Positions 20,846 through 32,676 of a stretch of DNA of 64,000 bases are shown piece by piece. A model generated the notes under the pieces. It did no database searches, was not told the origin of the DNA, and saw only the letters and a program-made list of their open reading frames with translations. The stretch lies in contig BSWB01000005.1 in NCBI GenBank assembly GCA_033239125.1, positions 103,291,994 to 103,355,993 on the forward strand. Direction: 5' to 3'. Made by a program: the position numbers and the translations under genes. Within the stretch, counting starts at the first letter, position 1, and each line of letters opens with the position of its first letter. The stretch comes from Fagopyrum homotropicum (taxonomy: Eukaryota > Streptophyta > Magnoliopsida > Caryophyllales > Polygonaceae).

Positions 20846-22523
20846 TGTTCGCCACTTAGCGTGCATGCAAATAAGCTTTAAATTTATAAAACTAGAATCA
20901 AGAAAGCGAACCCGCAGTGTACGGATCGATATAGTTAAGCAAGAATTTCAGAGTATCGAACACAGGGATTTGGGGGGTTAAATCCAATTATAGAATTGTC
21001 AAGCGAGTAAATGTATGAGCTTTTGTAAATATTGGGAAAACAACAATCCTAAAGATCCAGGAATCCAGCTGTGGCAATCGATTCAAGATATACTAAAGAT
21101 ATAAGGACAGAGTTGAGGTTTGCAAAGGTATACGAATGTAAAGCAATGACGGTGAAGTTCCAAGACTTTATGTAACTTAACTAAAGACACTCTCTACAAA
21201 GGTTGTTGAGGCTTCAGTATAGGAAGGATCTAAAGGTAAGGATTAATATCAAACACCCAAACTTGCAATCCAAGGATCAAGACTAACTAAACCGATTAAG
21301 GTTGTGACACTCGAAATCGAGGTAGAGGTTGTTGAGGCTTCACTACCAACTAGAAAAGGCAAGCCAAGACTAAGTTAAAGCAAATCTTTAACTTTGGATT
21401 AAAGTAAAAGCAAGGTTCGTAAACTAAGGGAAATTACGGGTGGATCTTGAGATTCCACGGCCGTGGAACTCAAGAACACACCGTGATTTTGGTACGTCGA
21501 CGATTCTCTCTAACTCTCAAGGTCCAATCAAATTATGATCGATCTATCATCATCTAAGCCACAACTATCAACCCTTCACCTTAGGATTGCTAAAGGGTTT
21601 TAGCCAACAACAGTCATATTGATATCAAATTCAAGATTTAAAAGAATGAAAGGTAAAAACCTTCGAAAACCTTGAATAAATCTAAAATCAATCTCAAATC
21701 CACAAACAAGAACAATGATGTAAGTAGATTCAGAATAACACAAACAATCACAATCCTTGATAAGAACGAAGAACGGGATGTCAATCCGTCTTCTAATCAA
21801 ACCTAAGGACAAAGCGTAACTTCCAAATCTTCAACTATTCGCAAACCTCCGTTGCGAAATAGCAATCTCCACACATCCAACTTGAAACTCTAGGCACGTG
21901 CAATCAGCATAAGCGAGAGTCTAAGCAGAGGTGACGGAATCTCTCTTCTTCCGTCCTTTTATAGGGCAAGATAAAATATGAGTCCAGCCCATTGCGTAAA
22001 AGATCGTGGCTTCAAATTGTACGTTAAAAGATCGCCTAAATCACGGTTTCCTAAGATTCCACGCCCGTTGTTTAGAGCGTGGTTTAGAGCGTGGAATTTC
22101 ATCACGGTTGCTTCACATCTTCCACGACCGTGTAAGTCACTGGAGTGCTCCACGCTTGTGTTGCCAAAGTTCCACGGGCGTGGTTTAGAGCATGGACTCT
22201 AGTACGGCCGTATTTTAGGGCGTGGAACGTCGAATGCTCGTAATTCTCCTTTGTTTTGTGCCATTCTTCATCTTAGCATCTTCCTTAGCTCCTTTGTGGT
22301 GTCCTCAATCCTTGTACATGCTCAATTCATCTCCATTCTCCTTCAATCCGTTCGGTTTTAGCTCTTATTCGCCTACAATCAACACAAAGCTTATGTAGAC
22401 CTCTATATCGACAATATAGATAAACTAACTCACAATTGCTTCAATGCTTTATCAAGGAATACCAATATGGATGAAATACACTTAGAAAACGTGCCTAAAA
22501 TATCACAATATTTCATGCTAACA
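20846..22523 (-). repeat. Ath-1 LTR (5' LTR of unit 2, 3' LTR of unit 3), 1678 bp
   Basis: Same edges and length as the LTR at 9635-11312, with about four substitutions by eye (for example near 21520, 21907 and 22206). Near-identity of LTRs that flank a heavily mutated body fits amplification by recombination better than ageing after insertion. Confidence 0.95.
21957..21963 (-). promoter_or_regulatory. TATA box of Ath-1 LTR (5' LTR of unit 2)
   Basis: Same TATAAAA in the same context as 10746-10752. Confidence 0.75.
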
Positions 22524-23033
22524 AATAACCCCGTACTTGCCACTTGCTTGTCCCCAAGCAAGGTTTTTCGAAAACTTTAAAACTCAAGTTAGGATGAAAT
22601 ATGGATATACTCTCAAAGCAAAACTTCTTTTAGATGAATGTGCTTTCTAATCAATATATCATTCTCAAATCTTGCTTCATTCGTTTATAAGACTTTCATA
22701 CACATAATCAAAGAGTAAAGAGTAAAGAGTAAAGAAAGCTCATGAATTAATCAAACTTCCATGTAAACATCATAACCTTCAAACATTATCAAAATCAATC
22801 ATAAGAAACTTCAATTAAGATCACCAAGTCATATAACATTCTCTTGATCTTAAGGACTTTCAAACAAGGTCTAGAATGCGGGATGGGAAGGAAAACTTTA
22901 AGGAATGTGATGCATGAATCCGGGAAAGTGGATAACTAACTCTTTTCTTTTTCTCTTGCGGTTTCCGCAACACTTTCAACTTAGAGCTTCGCTCTCTTCT
23001 TTTCAATTCATTTTTCGACTTTACTTTTGGAGT

Positions 23034-23224
23034 TATGGATAGAGGTGCACAAAAACCGAAGCCTAGGAGATTGGCGTTTCTCATTTTTACGAAATGCCTC
23101 AAACCCTTGATGCACATACCATAATCCGCTAGGAATATCGCTCAATCTGACTTTGGCAAGACACAAACACCCGGCTATGTGAATGGTGCCGAGTTACTCA
23201 TCGTCATGATTGACTTCCCCAAAC
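23034..23224 (-). other. Conserved non-coding block, unit 3
   Basis: Third array copy of the block at 617-806. Confidence 0.6.
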
Positions 23225-23891
23225 CTATAATTTCCTTCTATTCTTTTGAATGCAAAATATTGCTTTCATGGACCTCCCACATCAAACATGCCAAATATCA
23301 ACTCCTCCAAATTCCCAGATAGGTAAAGGAGGTCATTATTTCATTGAGGGGCTAAATGATCAAAGGAAGAAGAAAGAAAATCGAATTGCCTTAATCATCT
23401 CAAAAAGAAGCATAAGAACTTATCATGTGATTTCAACCTTGATTTCTCAACATGATTTAAGTAACATTCATCACATTATGAAACTTGCAAAAGAGGAATA
23501 ATCAACTCATTCAATTTCTTTTCAATTCACTATTTGTTTAAGCATGCGATTGTCATCAAAACTCAATTCACAAGTGGTGATTATCATAGAAATCATCTCT
23601 ATCCTTAGAAGCACAAAATTTTCAAAATTTTTCAATTTTTATGGGTTTTTCAAAAGCTTTTTCATGCAATGCAATAATGAAACGTGTAACAATAGAATGA
23701 ACATGCAAGGTAGTCTCGATAAACGCATACAAAGTGAGTAAGAGTTATTACAAACTATTAGTCACACCCCACCCCATACTTGGAACAAACATTGTCCCTA
23801 ATGTTCAAAAAGAAAAAGAAAAGAAAGAAAGAAAAAGAACTCACAAAATGGTGGTGGAGCGGCTAAAACGGTCGATCATCAAAGGTCTTCA

Positions 23892-25440
23892 CTACGGTGG
23901 AGGCGGTGGTGGAAACGGGGAGAAGCCGGGATCATAGTGCCGCCCGAACTGCTGGCGGTAAACATCTCTCATCATGTGGTCAAGATCGGCGGCTCGTGCA
24001 TCCCTAGCATCTACATGGATATCTAGAGCTCCGACCCTACTGGAAAGGTCGGTGGCCCACTCTGGCAACTGCTCGTACCAACCAGACGGCTGGCTGTACC
24101 ACGCCGGTGCATCTGAAGGTGCTGGTGCAGGTGGTGGCTGTGCATGCCAAGGCGGTGGAGCTCCCATCCAATCCGGCTGAGTGCTATACCATGAAGGAGG
24201 ATCTGCCATCCAAGTAGGCCTCTCGCTCACACTAGCACGGCGAGAGGAAGAACCTAAAGCTCTAGTGAGGCGGGGAGAGTGTCTAGGAAGGTCAGGAACT
24301 GCATTCGGCTGATCCGGGAATGTACCAAAGTCATGATCAGCTCCTCCTCCCTCAAACTCGTCATCCCCTCTCATCTCCTCCTCTACAACTGGTGGTGGTG
24401 GAACATAGGGAGGGGCTACTAATCTGTTCGCATGCATGGCAGCGAACGTCGCCTTCCAGTTATGGCGTCCAGCCATAATGGAATACGCAGGAAGCCACTC
24501 AATACCTCTCCCTGTCCTACTCTCCCAAGGCATACCAGCATATGGTGGACCTCTATGTGTGGGAAAGATAATGCCTCTAGTCATGAGGGCCTGAAGTCCT
24601 AGGGGTCTAGTTGCGATGCGGGTGCAAGTTGAGAAGTCTACCCCTAACTGTCTAGCAAGGTGGGTGACCATCCCACCGTATCCAATGTTGTCAGCCCTCT
24701 TATTCTTTAGCTTGCTCATAGTAGCAGCTAAGAGGGTGGCGCAGTCAGCTGGCCTGCCATATAACATATTGTAAAGCAAAAACAGCTCATCCGTCTTAAT
24801 CTTCTGAGGTGTCTCCGTCCTAGGGAAGAGACACTCAGAAAGCACTCTGCGAGCTATCTTTAAGGCTAGATGATAGATCAATCTAGCCTTGGTATCAGCA
24901 GGCTGCCAATGGTCCTCGCTGGCGTAAATCATAGCAATCTCCTCCTAGAAATCCTTGGCGTACACGCCACCGGAGAATCGACCATTAAAGGTCTCTTGGA
25001 ACCCAAGGAAGGCTCCAAACTCTCTAATCGAAAAATCATAGTTTCTCTCCATCAGCCGGAAAGAAACTGTCCTGTCTACGTGACTGTGCTCGAAGGAAAC
25101 CACAAACTCCCTAGTGATCTCCTCATAAGCATCTTCCCGAATAGCGGAGAAGATGACTAAACCGGCTCTATCCAAAAGCCAAGTAAGGTCCCCTATCACA
25201 TGTAGAGGCTCTAACTCCTCAAGCAGTAAGTATCTAGGTCTTATGACCGTCCTCTCCTTGATCCTCTCTAAGGCATCTAAATGATCCTCATGAATAGTAG
25301 GGATCCTAGGGGGGAGGTGGTGATGGTGATGAAGGAGGTGATGGAGGCTCAGCGGGTGGTGCTCTAGAAGAGGAAGCATTGTTTCCTTTCCTCTTCTTGT
25401 TCTTATTTCTACTAGACACTCTTCTCACAAAATCCATATT
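23892..25440 (-). pseudogene. Athila ORF1-type gene, unit 3, frameshift and stop
   Basis: Shares the C6 frameshift near 25312. It adds a private Trp-to-stop change at about 24945 (in the motif YAKDFWEEIA) which splits it into 24945-25379 and 23892-24932. A Gln-to-stop change removes the last residue. Confidence 0.8.
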
Positions 25441-26251
25441 CTGTTAAAATCCACGGTCTGTTCTAAGGTTTCCACGGCCGTCGTTTCTCCAGTAACCGTG
25501 GTTCGGCACGTGATTTCTCAAAACTCAACAGAATTTCACCAATCTCAAATAGACTAATTTCAGTCCAATTCCAATCAGTTCTCCTAAAAATACTAGCAAA
25601 ATGAAGCCAAATCGACAAAGAGAGAAAGAACCAAAAACCTAGGTTTTCGGATTTTAGAATCCGAATTCTGCCTTCTCCGGTGATTTGCCGCTCGAATTGT
25701 TGCTTGGATCTTGTTGGTGATTGGATTTGCTTCAGTTTTGGCCAAAGAATCGTCAAAAACGATTAACAAATGAGGAATTGAGAGATGGGGAATGATTCGG
25801 CAAAATAGGGACGTGGTTTTGGGTTTTGTGGTGTGTTTTGTGAAGAAACGTGGGTTATATAGTGGCCATAAAAATTTTTGAAAATCACGGTCTGTCGGGG
25901 GGTTCCACAGCCGTGGAAATGTACGGAACCATGATTTTGGTTATTTTTCTCAGGCTTTTGAAAATTACGGTCACTGTAGCTGTCACGTCCGTGGTTTTGG
26001 CCGTGGAACTCTCTATAATGTCTCAAAGTCCATGTTTCGTCAATTTTCTTCAAGCTTTTCCTTTGCCCTTTCTTTTCCACTGTTCCTATATCCAAAAACA
26101 CAAACATACCGGAAGGCATCGAAGGCAAAACAAAGCAAAACGTCTATACTAAACTAATCTATGAATCAAAGACAAAAATGTGAATGCCATACCTTGGGTT
26201 GCCTCCCAAGAAGTGCTTTGTTTAAGGTCCGTAGCTAGACCAAATTCGCAC

Positions 26252-27522
26252 TCATACGAGTGCGGTGGGCGCAAACTCTTCAGCTTGGAGTTCCGGTGTA
26301 TACTTCTTGAGTCGTTGACCGTTCACCTTAAAGCTTCCGCCCGTTTCACCCCATACTTCAACTGCACCATGGGGAAAAATACGTTTGATTAGAAAAGGTC
26401 CGGTCCAACGAGATTTAAGCTTACCTGGAAAGAGATGAAGCCTTGAATTGAAGAGGAGAACTTGATCTCCTTCTTTGAGGTCCTTTGGAATGATATGCTT
26501 ATCATGTCAACGCTTTGCTCTTTCGTTATAGATCTTGGCGTTTTCGTAAGCGTTCAAGCGAAGTTCTTCAAGCTCATTTAGGTCCAAGAGACGCTTCTCT
26601 CCCGTTTCCTTCATGCTGAAGTTCAACCACTTGATTGCGCAAAACGCCTTGTGCTCCAACTCTACCGGTAAATGGCAAGACTTCCCATACACAAGGTTGT
26701 ATGGTGTAGTTCCGATGGGAGTCTTATATGCAGTCCGGTACGCCCACAATGCGTCATCTAGCTTCAAAGACCAATCCTTCCTAGTCCTTGAAACCGTCTT
26801 CTCTAGGATTCCTTTGATCTCCCGGTTTGAGATCTCCACTTGTCCACTAGTTTGTGGATGATAAGGGGTGGCGATCTTGTGAGTCACCCCATACTTAGCT
26901 AAGAGAGCTTCAAAGCGCCGGGCAATGAAGTGAGAACCTCCAACACTAATGATAGTCCGTGGTGTCCCAAATCGTGGGAAGATGGTCTTGTTAAAGAACT
27001 TAACCACTACCATAACATCATTGGTGGGAGAGGCAATTGCTTCAACCCATCTTGAAATATAATCCACCGCTAAAAGTATGTATTGGTTACCACAAGATGA
27101 TGGGAAAGGTCCCATGAAGTCTACTCCCCAAACGTCAAAGATATCCACCTCTTGGATGTTGTTGAGAGGCATCTCATTCGTCCTTGATATATTTCCTTTT
27201 CTTTGACAAGCATCGTAGCAGGAAACAAAGGTTTGCACATCTTTAAATAGAGTAGGCCAAAAGAATCCAGATTGCAATACCTTAGCGCTAGTCTTGTTCG
27301 AACTAGCGTGTCCTCCACAAGGTAGTGAATGACAATGGCGGATGACACTTTGCATCTCATCTTCCGGCACACATCACCGAATAATGCCATCCGGACCTCT
27401 CTTAAAGAGGAGAGGTTCATTCTAAAAGTATTCCCGAACATCCTTAAAGAACTTCTTTCTTTGTGCGTAGGATAATCCGGGCGGTAATTCCTGACAAACC
27501 AAATAGTTAACAAAATCAGCAA
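26252..27522 (-). pseudogene. Integrase region of pol, unit 3
   Basis: Carries all integrase lesions of units 1 and 2; main frame 26507-27370. One private change lies in an alternative frame near 27184. Confidence 0.88.
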
Positions 27523-27523
27523 A

Positions 27524-28051
27524 TCATGGTTCGTTACCTTTGGTGATCACATCGATGCACTCCTCTATGATATGTAAATGCTCATCCGGAAAGGAGTCAT
27601 CTATAGGTAGATGGTCGTCCTCTAGATGTGTTAGACGACTTAAATGATCCGCAACAGAATTTTCCGAACCCTTCTTGTCGCGGATCTCATGATCGAATTC
27701 TTGTAGGAGAAGAATCCATCTAATTAGCCTTGACTTCGCATCCTTCTTTGCAAGGAGATACCGGATCGCAACATGATCCGTGTATACAATCACCTTTGCA
27801 CCTACAAGATAAGAGCGAAATTTGTCAATTGCATATAATATAGCTAAGAACTCTTTTTGGGTAGTGGCGTATTTGAGCTGCGCTTCATCTAGCGTCTTGC
27901 TAGCGTAGTAGATATCATGGGTTTGCCCTTCCTTTCTTTGTCCAAGAACAACTCCTATAGCTACGTCACTTGCGTCACACATAACCTCAAAGGGAAGGTT
28001 CCAATCCGGAGGTTGGATAATCGGGGCTGAGATTAGAGCTTCCCGAATCAT
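27524..28051 (-). pseudogene. RNase H domain of pol, unit 3
   Basis: Protein frame identical to units 1 and 2. Confidence 0.88.
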
Positions 28052-28081
28052 ATTAAACGCATCTAAGCATTCCTGCGAAAA

Positions 28082-28513
28082 CTAAAAAACTGCATCCTTC
28101 ATCAATAGATTAGTAAGCGGCTTTGATATCTTAGAGAAATCCTTTATGAAACGCCTATAAAATCCAGCATGTCCTAGAAAACTTCTTATCCCTTTCACCG
28201 AAGTTGGGAGAGGAAGCTTTTCTATTGTCTCTATCTTAGCTTTATCCACCTCAATCCCTCTACTAGAGATTAAGTGTCCTAATATAATGCCTTCTTTCAC
28301 CATAAATTGACACTTTTCCCAATTAAGAACTAGGTTAGTGTCTTCACATCTTTGTAATACAAGAGCAAGGTTAGAAAGGCAATTGTCAAAAGAGGAACCA
28401 TAAACGGAGAAGTCATCCATAAAAACCTCCATGATTTCCTCTATATATTCCGAGAAGATGGCCATCATGCACCTTTGAAAGGTGGCTGGGGCGTTGCAAA
28501 GCCCGAACGGCAT
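28082..28513 (-). pseudogene. Reverse transcriptase, C-terminal part, unit 3
   Basis: Has NAPATF, the family consensus, where units 1 and 2 have NAPGTF. Units 1 and 2 therefore share a change that arose after they split from unit 3, or that spread by gene conversion. Confidence 0.9.
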
Positions 28514-28517
28514 CCTC

Positions 28518-29927
28518 CTATAGGCAAACGTACCCCACGGTAGTAGGAATGAGTTCGTTGTTTTTGTTGGTGATGACCGTCATTCCTCCCTTCTTCGGAA
28601 CCACTTGTACGGGACTCACCCACTTACTATCGGAGATAGGATAGATGATACCTGCATCAAGTAGTTTAAGAATTTCCTTCTTGACAACCTCCTTCATGGT
28701 CGGATTTAACCACCTTTGAGGTTGTCGTGAAGTTCTAAAGTCCTCTTCCATTAAGATCTTATGCATGCATAGGGAAGGTTTGATTCCAACTAAATCCTCT
28801 ATTGTATATCCAAAGGCTTTCCTATGTTTCTTAAGGACAACCATAAGCTTACTATGTTCATCTATGCTTAAATCGGAACTAACAATTACCGGAAAGGTAG
28901 AATTAGGTCCAAGAAATGCGTACCTTAGATGTGTAGGAAGTGGTTTCAATTCCATTTCTATCGGAGTTTCCAATGGCTCTTGAGGAGCATCCGATGCTTC
29001 CTTAGAAGTGTCTAAGGATGTAGAAGGTGTTGGAGAAGAATCAAGAGAAGTTGTAGAACAGACACAATTTCCTTCGAACTCACCCAAAATTACGGCATCC
29101 CTGCCTTCTCCACGGCCGTGATTTTGGGTGTGGAAAGTAAATACGGTGGCTCTGTTTCCTCCACGGCCGTGTAAGCCTCTGGAGTGCTCCACGCTTTTGT
29201 TGGTGAAATCCACGGCCGTGGAATAGGCCGTTTGACCGTGGATCCGTACGTTTTCTGCTTCATCGTGGAGTTTCTCAAACTCTTCTTCACACACTTCTTC
29301 TTGTGCTTCTAAGGCTTCAATTGCCTCATTGCACTCCTCTTCTTCCCCTATATCCGTTAGGCTCATAGAAATAACTTTTTGAAAAGGATCTTTGAAGACA
29401 ATAGCACTTACCTCCTCTCTAGATAGCCCTTCGTCATGGATATTGGATATAACCTCATCAAAGGCTGGTTCCTTCACCAAAGTGGAAAGAACGAACTCTA
29501 CCTTCTCTTCTCCTATGTCAAAGGCGAGTCTAGCATTCTTGCAATCGACTATGCAGCCGGATGTTGCAAGAAACGGTCTTCCGAGAATGATCGGGACCGG
29601 ACTATCTGCAGGAATGTCAAGCACAACAAAATCTATAGGAACATAGAATTTACCTAGCTTGACCGGAACGTCTTCAACTATACCGACGGGACGAGTTATG
29701 GATCGATCCGCCATGTACAACGTCATCTTTACCGGTTTAGGGTCGCCTAAACCGATCTTCCTACATAAGGCAAGCGGAATGATGCTCACGCTTGCTCCCA
29801 AGTAACATAATGCATCATATGTGACATCTCCCACTCCTATGGGAATACAAAATGACCCCGAATCCTTTAGCTTTGGGGGCATCTTCTCTTTCATGGTTTT
29901 GATGAGATCCGAAGAATCCGAACTCAT
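28518..29927 (-). pseudogene. Protease and start of reverse transcriptase, unit 3
   Basis: Active-site Tyr codon at 29802-29804 and the RT deletion are present. There is no private stop, so the 469-residue frame is open as in unit 1. Confidence 0.88.
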
Positions 29928-31130
29928 CTTAACCTCTCCAAAACCTCCAGCTTTCTCTTGTTAGAGAGGATCTCCTTTAAGAACTTTCCATAAGCTGGTA
30001 TACCTACAATATCATCAATGAAAGGTATATTAATATGCAGTTTTCTCATGAGTTCAATAAACTTACCGAATTGCTTGTCTAGACGCGCTCTCGTTCTAGA
30101 TTGTGGGAACGGTAGGGGAGGTTTGTAAGGTGGAGGAGGAACGTAGACATCTTCCTTCTCCTTCCCCTTTTCTTTCTCCTTCTCAACGGGGACTTCTACA
30201 AACTTAGGCTGCGGGTCGGTAGTTGTTACTCCGCTCCTAGTTGTGATTGCCATCACCCTTCCTTTTGGGTTGTCCTCCGTCTTTCCTGGAAGTTTCCCTT
30301 GATTCCTAGGAACTTCCTCCGTATGACTAAACATTTGGTTTTCTAAAACCTTTTGGGCTTTATCAACCTTAGTTATGTGATCATCAACCTTGATGATGCA
30401 AGTCTCCAACCCTTGAAGCTTGCCCAAAATTGTTTCCAACATGGGATCGGGCTTCTCTTTCCTCGAAGTACTTCCACCATTAGATGTTTGCCCTTGGCTT
30501 TTCAAAGGAGTGGAAGAAGAGGAAGGTGGAGTTAGTGAATTTCCTGAATTGGAAGGATAAGAATTACCGGAATTTTGTTGATTGGGACGCCAATTGTTGT
30601 TGTTTGAACCCCTATTGTTGTTCCAATTGTTGTTCCGGTTGTTGTTGTTGTTCCAATTGTTCCGGTTGTTGCGGTTTGTATTCTCATTACCGTTGTGGTT
30701 ATTGTTGTTGCCTAAATAACCCACATCTTTTTCCTTGTGCTTTGGAGAGTTGGTTTTGATGGCTTCCTTCAACTCTTTAATCTCCGTATTGAGAGAAAAG
30801 ATTTGAGTTTGAGCTGCTTGTGATAGCTTTGCTCCTTGATCTACATGATTCGCCTCCACTTTCCGATGAGAATACTTCTCAATAACTCGCGCTTGCTTCT
30901 CAATGAAGTCCCAAGCGTTATCTTCCCTCATGTCCATGAATGTACCACATGAAAGGGATTGGAGCTTGAATTGTGTCTCCACATCCAGCCCCTTATAGTA
31001 TATCTCCAATAGCGCCAATTTGGATATGCCATGATGTGGGCAATCCAATATTAAATCCTGAAATCTTTCCCAAGATTGAAACAAACTTTCGTTAGATCTC
31101 ATAGAAAATGCATTAATCTTACCTCTCAAC
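29924..31130 (-). pseudogene. gag, unit 3, N-terminus lost at a recombination junction
   Basis: The frame is open from the junction (MRGKINAFSMRSNESLF) to 29924. The first part of the capsid-like domain and everything before it are missing. The Asn-rich repeat is 12 bp shorter than in units 1 and 2. An Arg replaces Ser in ELMSKLH. Confidence 0.9.
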
Positions 31131-31248
31131 GAGACATCCTATCTCTAATCCTCGCCAAGGTCGGGCAGGTCCATAGAAAATGCAGTAAACTGGGGTGCCT
31201 CTCCACGAGACATCCTATCTCTAATCCTTGCCAAGGTCGGGCAGGTCC
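31131..31248 (-). repeat. Junction between Ath-1 unit 3 and Tek-A with a 42-bp duplication
   Basis: A 42-bp Tek segment occurs at 31131-31172 and again at 31207-31248 with one mismatch. ATAGAAAATGCA, an Ath-1 gag string, occurs at 31101-31112 in its native place and at 31173-31184 inside Tek sequence. Reading in sense, Tek switches to a scrap of Ath-1 (AFSM), back to Tek, and then to Ath-1 for good. Confidence 0.85.
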
Positions 31249-31753
31249 CCTGCTTCTGTTGGATCTCATCCAACAGACTTGGTAGAACCTCTAAGGTAAA
31301 CAACTGGGCATCCTTATCAGGGAACTGGATGTCCATCTCTAGCCAAGCTAGATCCCTCTGAAGCTGGGGTTGTACAGTAAGTCTGGCAATCACCTTCTCT
31401 CGAGGCGTCTTCGTGCTCAAGGCGTCAACTACCACATTCGCCTTGCCAGGATGATACAAAATCTCAAGATCAAAGTCCTTGATCAACTCAAGCCATCTAC
31501 GCTGACGGTTATTCAATTCCCGCTGTGTGAAAATATACTTCATACTCTTATGGTCTGTGAAGATCTGACATGTAGCACCGTACAGGTAATGTCTCCAGAT
31601 CTTCAAAGCATGAACTACCGTTGCTAACTCCAGATCATGAGTCGGGTAGTTCTCCTCATACGTCTTCAGCTGCCTAGATGCATATGCAATCACTCTGCCC
31701 CTCTGCATCAACACACATCCCAAGCCTAGCTTGGATGCATCACTGTAGACCAC
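31145..31753 (-). pseudogene. RNase H domain and linker of Tek-A
   Basis: VVYSDASKLGLGCVL holds the first catalytic Asp, THDLELATVVHALKIWRHYL the Glu and IFTDHKSMKYIF the next Asp. VVDALSTK is the changed VADALSRK motif; its Asp is kept. The frame runs through the linker (CPTLARIRDRMSRGEAPQF) and then into junction sequence. The integrase that should follow is absent. Confidence 0.87.
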
Positions 31754-31768
31754 AAAATCCTCAGAACC

Positions 31769-32671
31769 CTATGGTTGTGCTAAGACAGGACTAGAAGTCA
31801 AACGCCTCTTCAACTCCTCAAAACTCTGAGCACACTGATCGGTCCATACAAATGTAGTATTCTTCCTCAAAAGACTACTCAGTGGACGGGCAATCACAGA
31901 AAATCCCTCCACAAAGCGTCTGTAATAACCGGCTAAACCAAGAAAGCTACGCACTTCCTTGACGTTCGTTGGTGTCGTCCATGCAGCAACAAACTCGATC
32001 TTCGCCGGGTCAACCATGATCCCATCGGCGGCGACAATATGTCCAAGGAAAGCAACCTCAGACATCCAAAACTCGCACTTAGAGAGCTTAGCGTACAACT
32101 CTCTATCCCTCAAAATCTGCAAGACCGTCCTCAGGTGTCCCGGATGCTCCTCTCTGCTACGAGAGTATACCATAATGTCAGCAATGAAAACCACCACAAA
32201 CTGATCCAGGAAGTCGATGAAGATGTTGTTCATCAACTCCATGAATACTGCCGGGGCATTCGTCAGCCCAAATGGCATCACTATAAACCCTTAGTGTCCA
32301 TAATGGGTACGAAATGCCGTCCTATGCACATCCTCCTATCTCACCCTCAGCTGGTGATATCCTGAACGCAAATGAATCTTGGAGAAGACTGTCGCTCCCT
32401 GCAGCTGATCAAGTAGATCATTAATACGAGGTAGTGGATACCTGTTCTTGATGGTCACCTTGTTCAGCTCCTTGTAATCTATGCACAGTCTCAACGATCC
32501 GTCCTTCTTCTGCACGAAGAGGACCGATGCACCCCATGGTGAAACGCTAGGGCGTATGAAGCCCTTATCAGCCAACTCCTCGAGTTGCTTCTTCCGTTCC
32601 AACATCTCGACAGGTGCCATACGGTATGGTGCCAGACTCTAAATCAATGCCGAAATCTACACTCCTCTGAG
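31769..32671 (-). pseudogene. Reverse transcriptase of Tek-A
   Basis: Reads 32336-32620 and 31769-32281 with two stops between. Palm motif A is FSKIHLRSGYHQL, with His where the catalytic Asp belongs, and motif C is FIADIMVYS where FIDDI is expected. Both catalytic positions are therefore lost. The N-terminal edge meets the solo LTR at 32672, and the linker continues at 34361 (SLP joined to PQRSVDFGIDLE). Confidence 0.87.
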
Positions 32672-32676
32672 GTGGC

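Larger units (their letters stand above)
9635..22523 (-). mobile_element. Ath-1 unit 2, full-length Athila-type element with two LTRs
   Basis: This is the only Ath-1 unit with both LTRs inside the window: 3' LTR 9635-11312, internal 11313-20845 (9533 bp), 5' LTR 20846-22523, total 12,889 bp. Both LTRs are shared with neighbours, so the flanks are Ath-1 sequence and give no target duplication. The two LTRs differ at about four sites by eye. The enzyme lesions of unit 1 are all present, with one extra private stop in protease at 18492-18494. Confidence 0.93.
1..31130 (-). repeat. Tandem array of three 11.2-kb Ath-1 retrotransposon units
   Basis: Positions 1-11207, 11208-22418 and 22419-31130 repeat the same sequence head to tail. 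The offset is 11207 bp before about position 2324 and 11211 bp after it, because unit 1 lacks 4 bp there; unit 3 is 12 bp shorter in gag. By eye I counted about 20 substitutions between units 1 and 2. The order is LTR-internal-LTR-internal-LTR-internal, with single LTRs shared by neighbours and no target duplication between units. This is the product expected from unequal LTR-LTR recombination or insertion of a concatemer. Confidence 0.95.
20846..31130 (-). mobile_element. Ath-1 unit 3, truncated in gag
   Basis: The 3' LTR is 20846-22523 and the internal part runs to 31130. There the gag N-terminus, primer site and 5' LTR are missing and Tek-A sequence begins abruptly. Private changes include a 12-bp shortening of the Asn-repeat part of gag, a stop in ORF1 at about 24945, and Ala rather than Gly in the RT motif just after 28482 (units 1 and 2 share Gly; Ath-2 has Ala). 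Confidence 0.92.
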
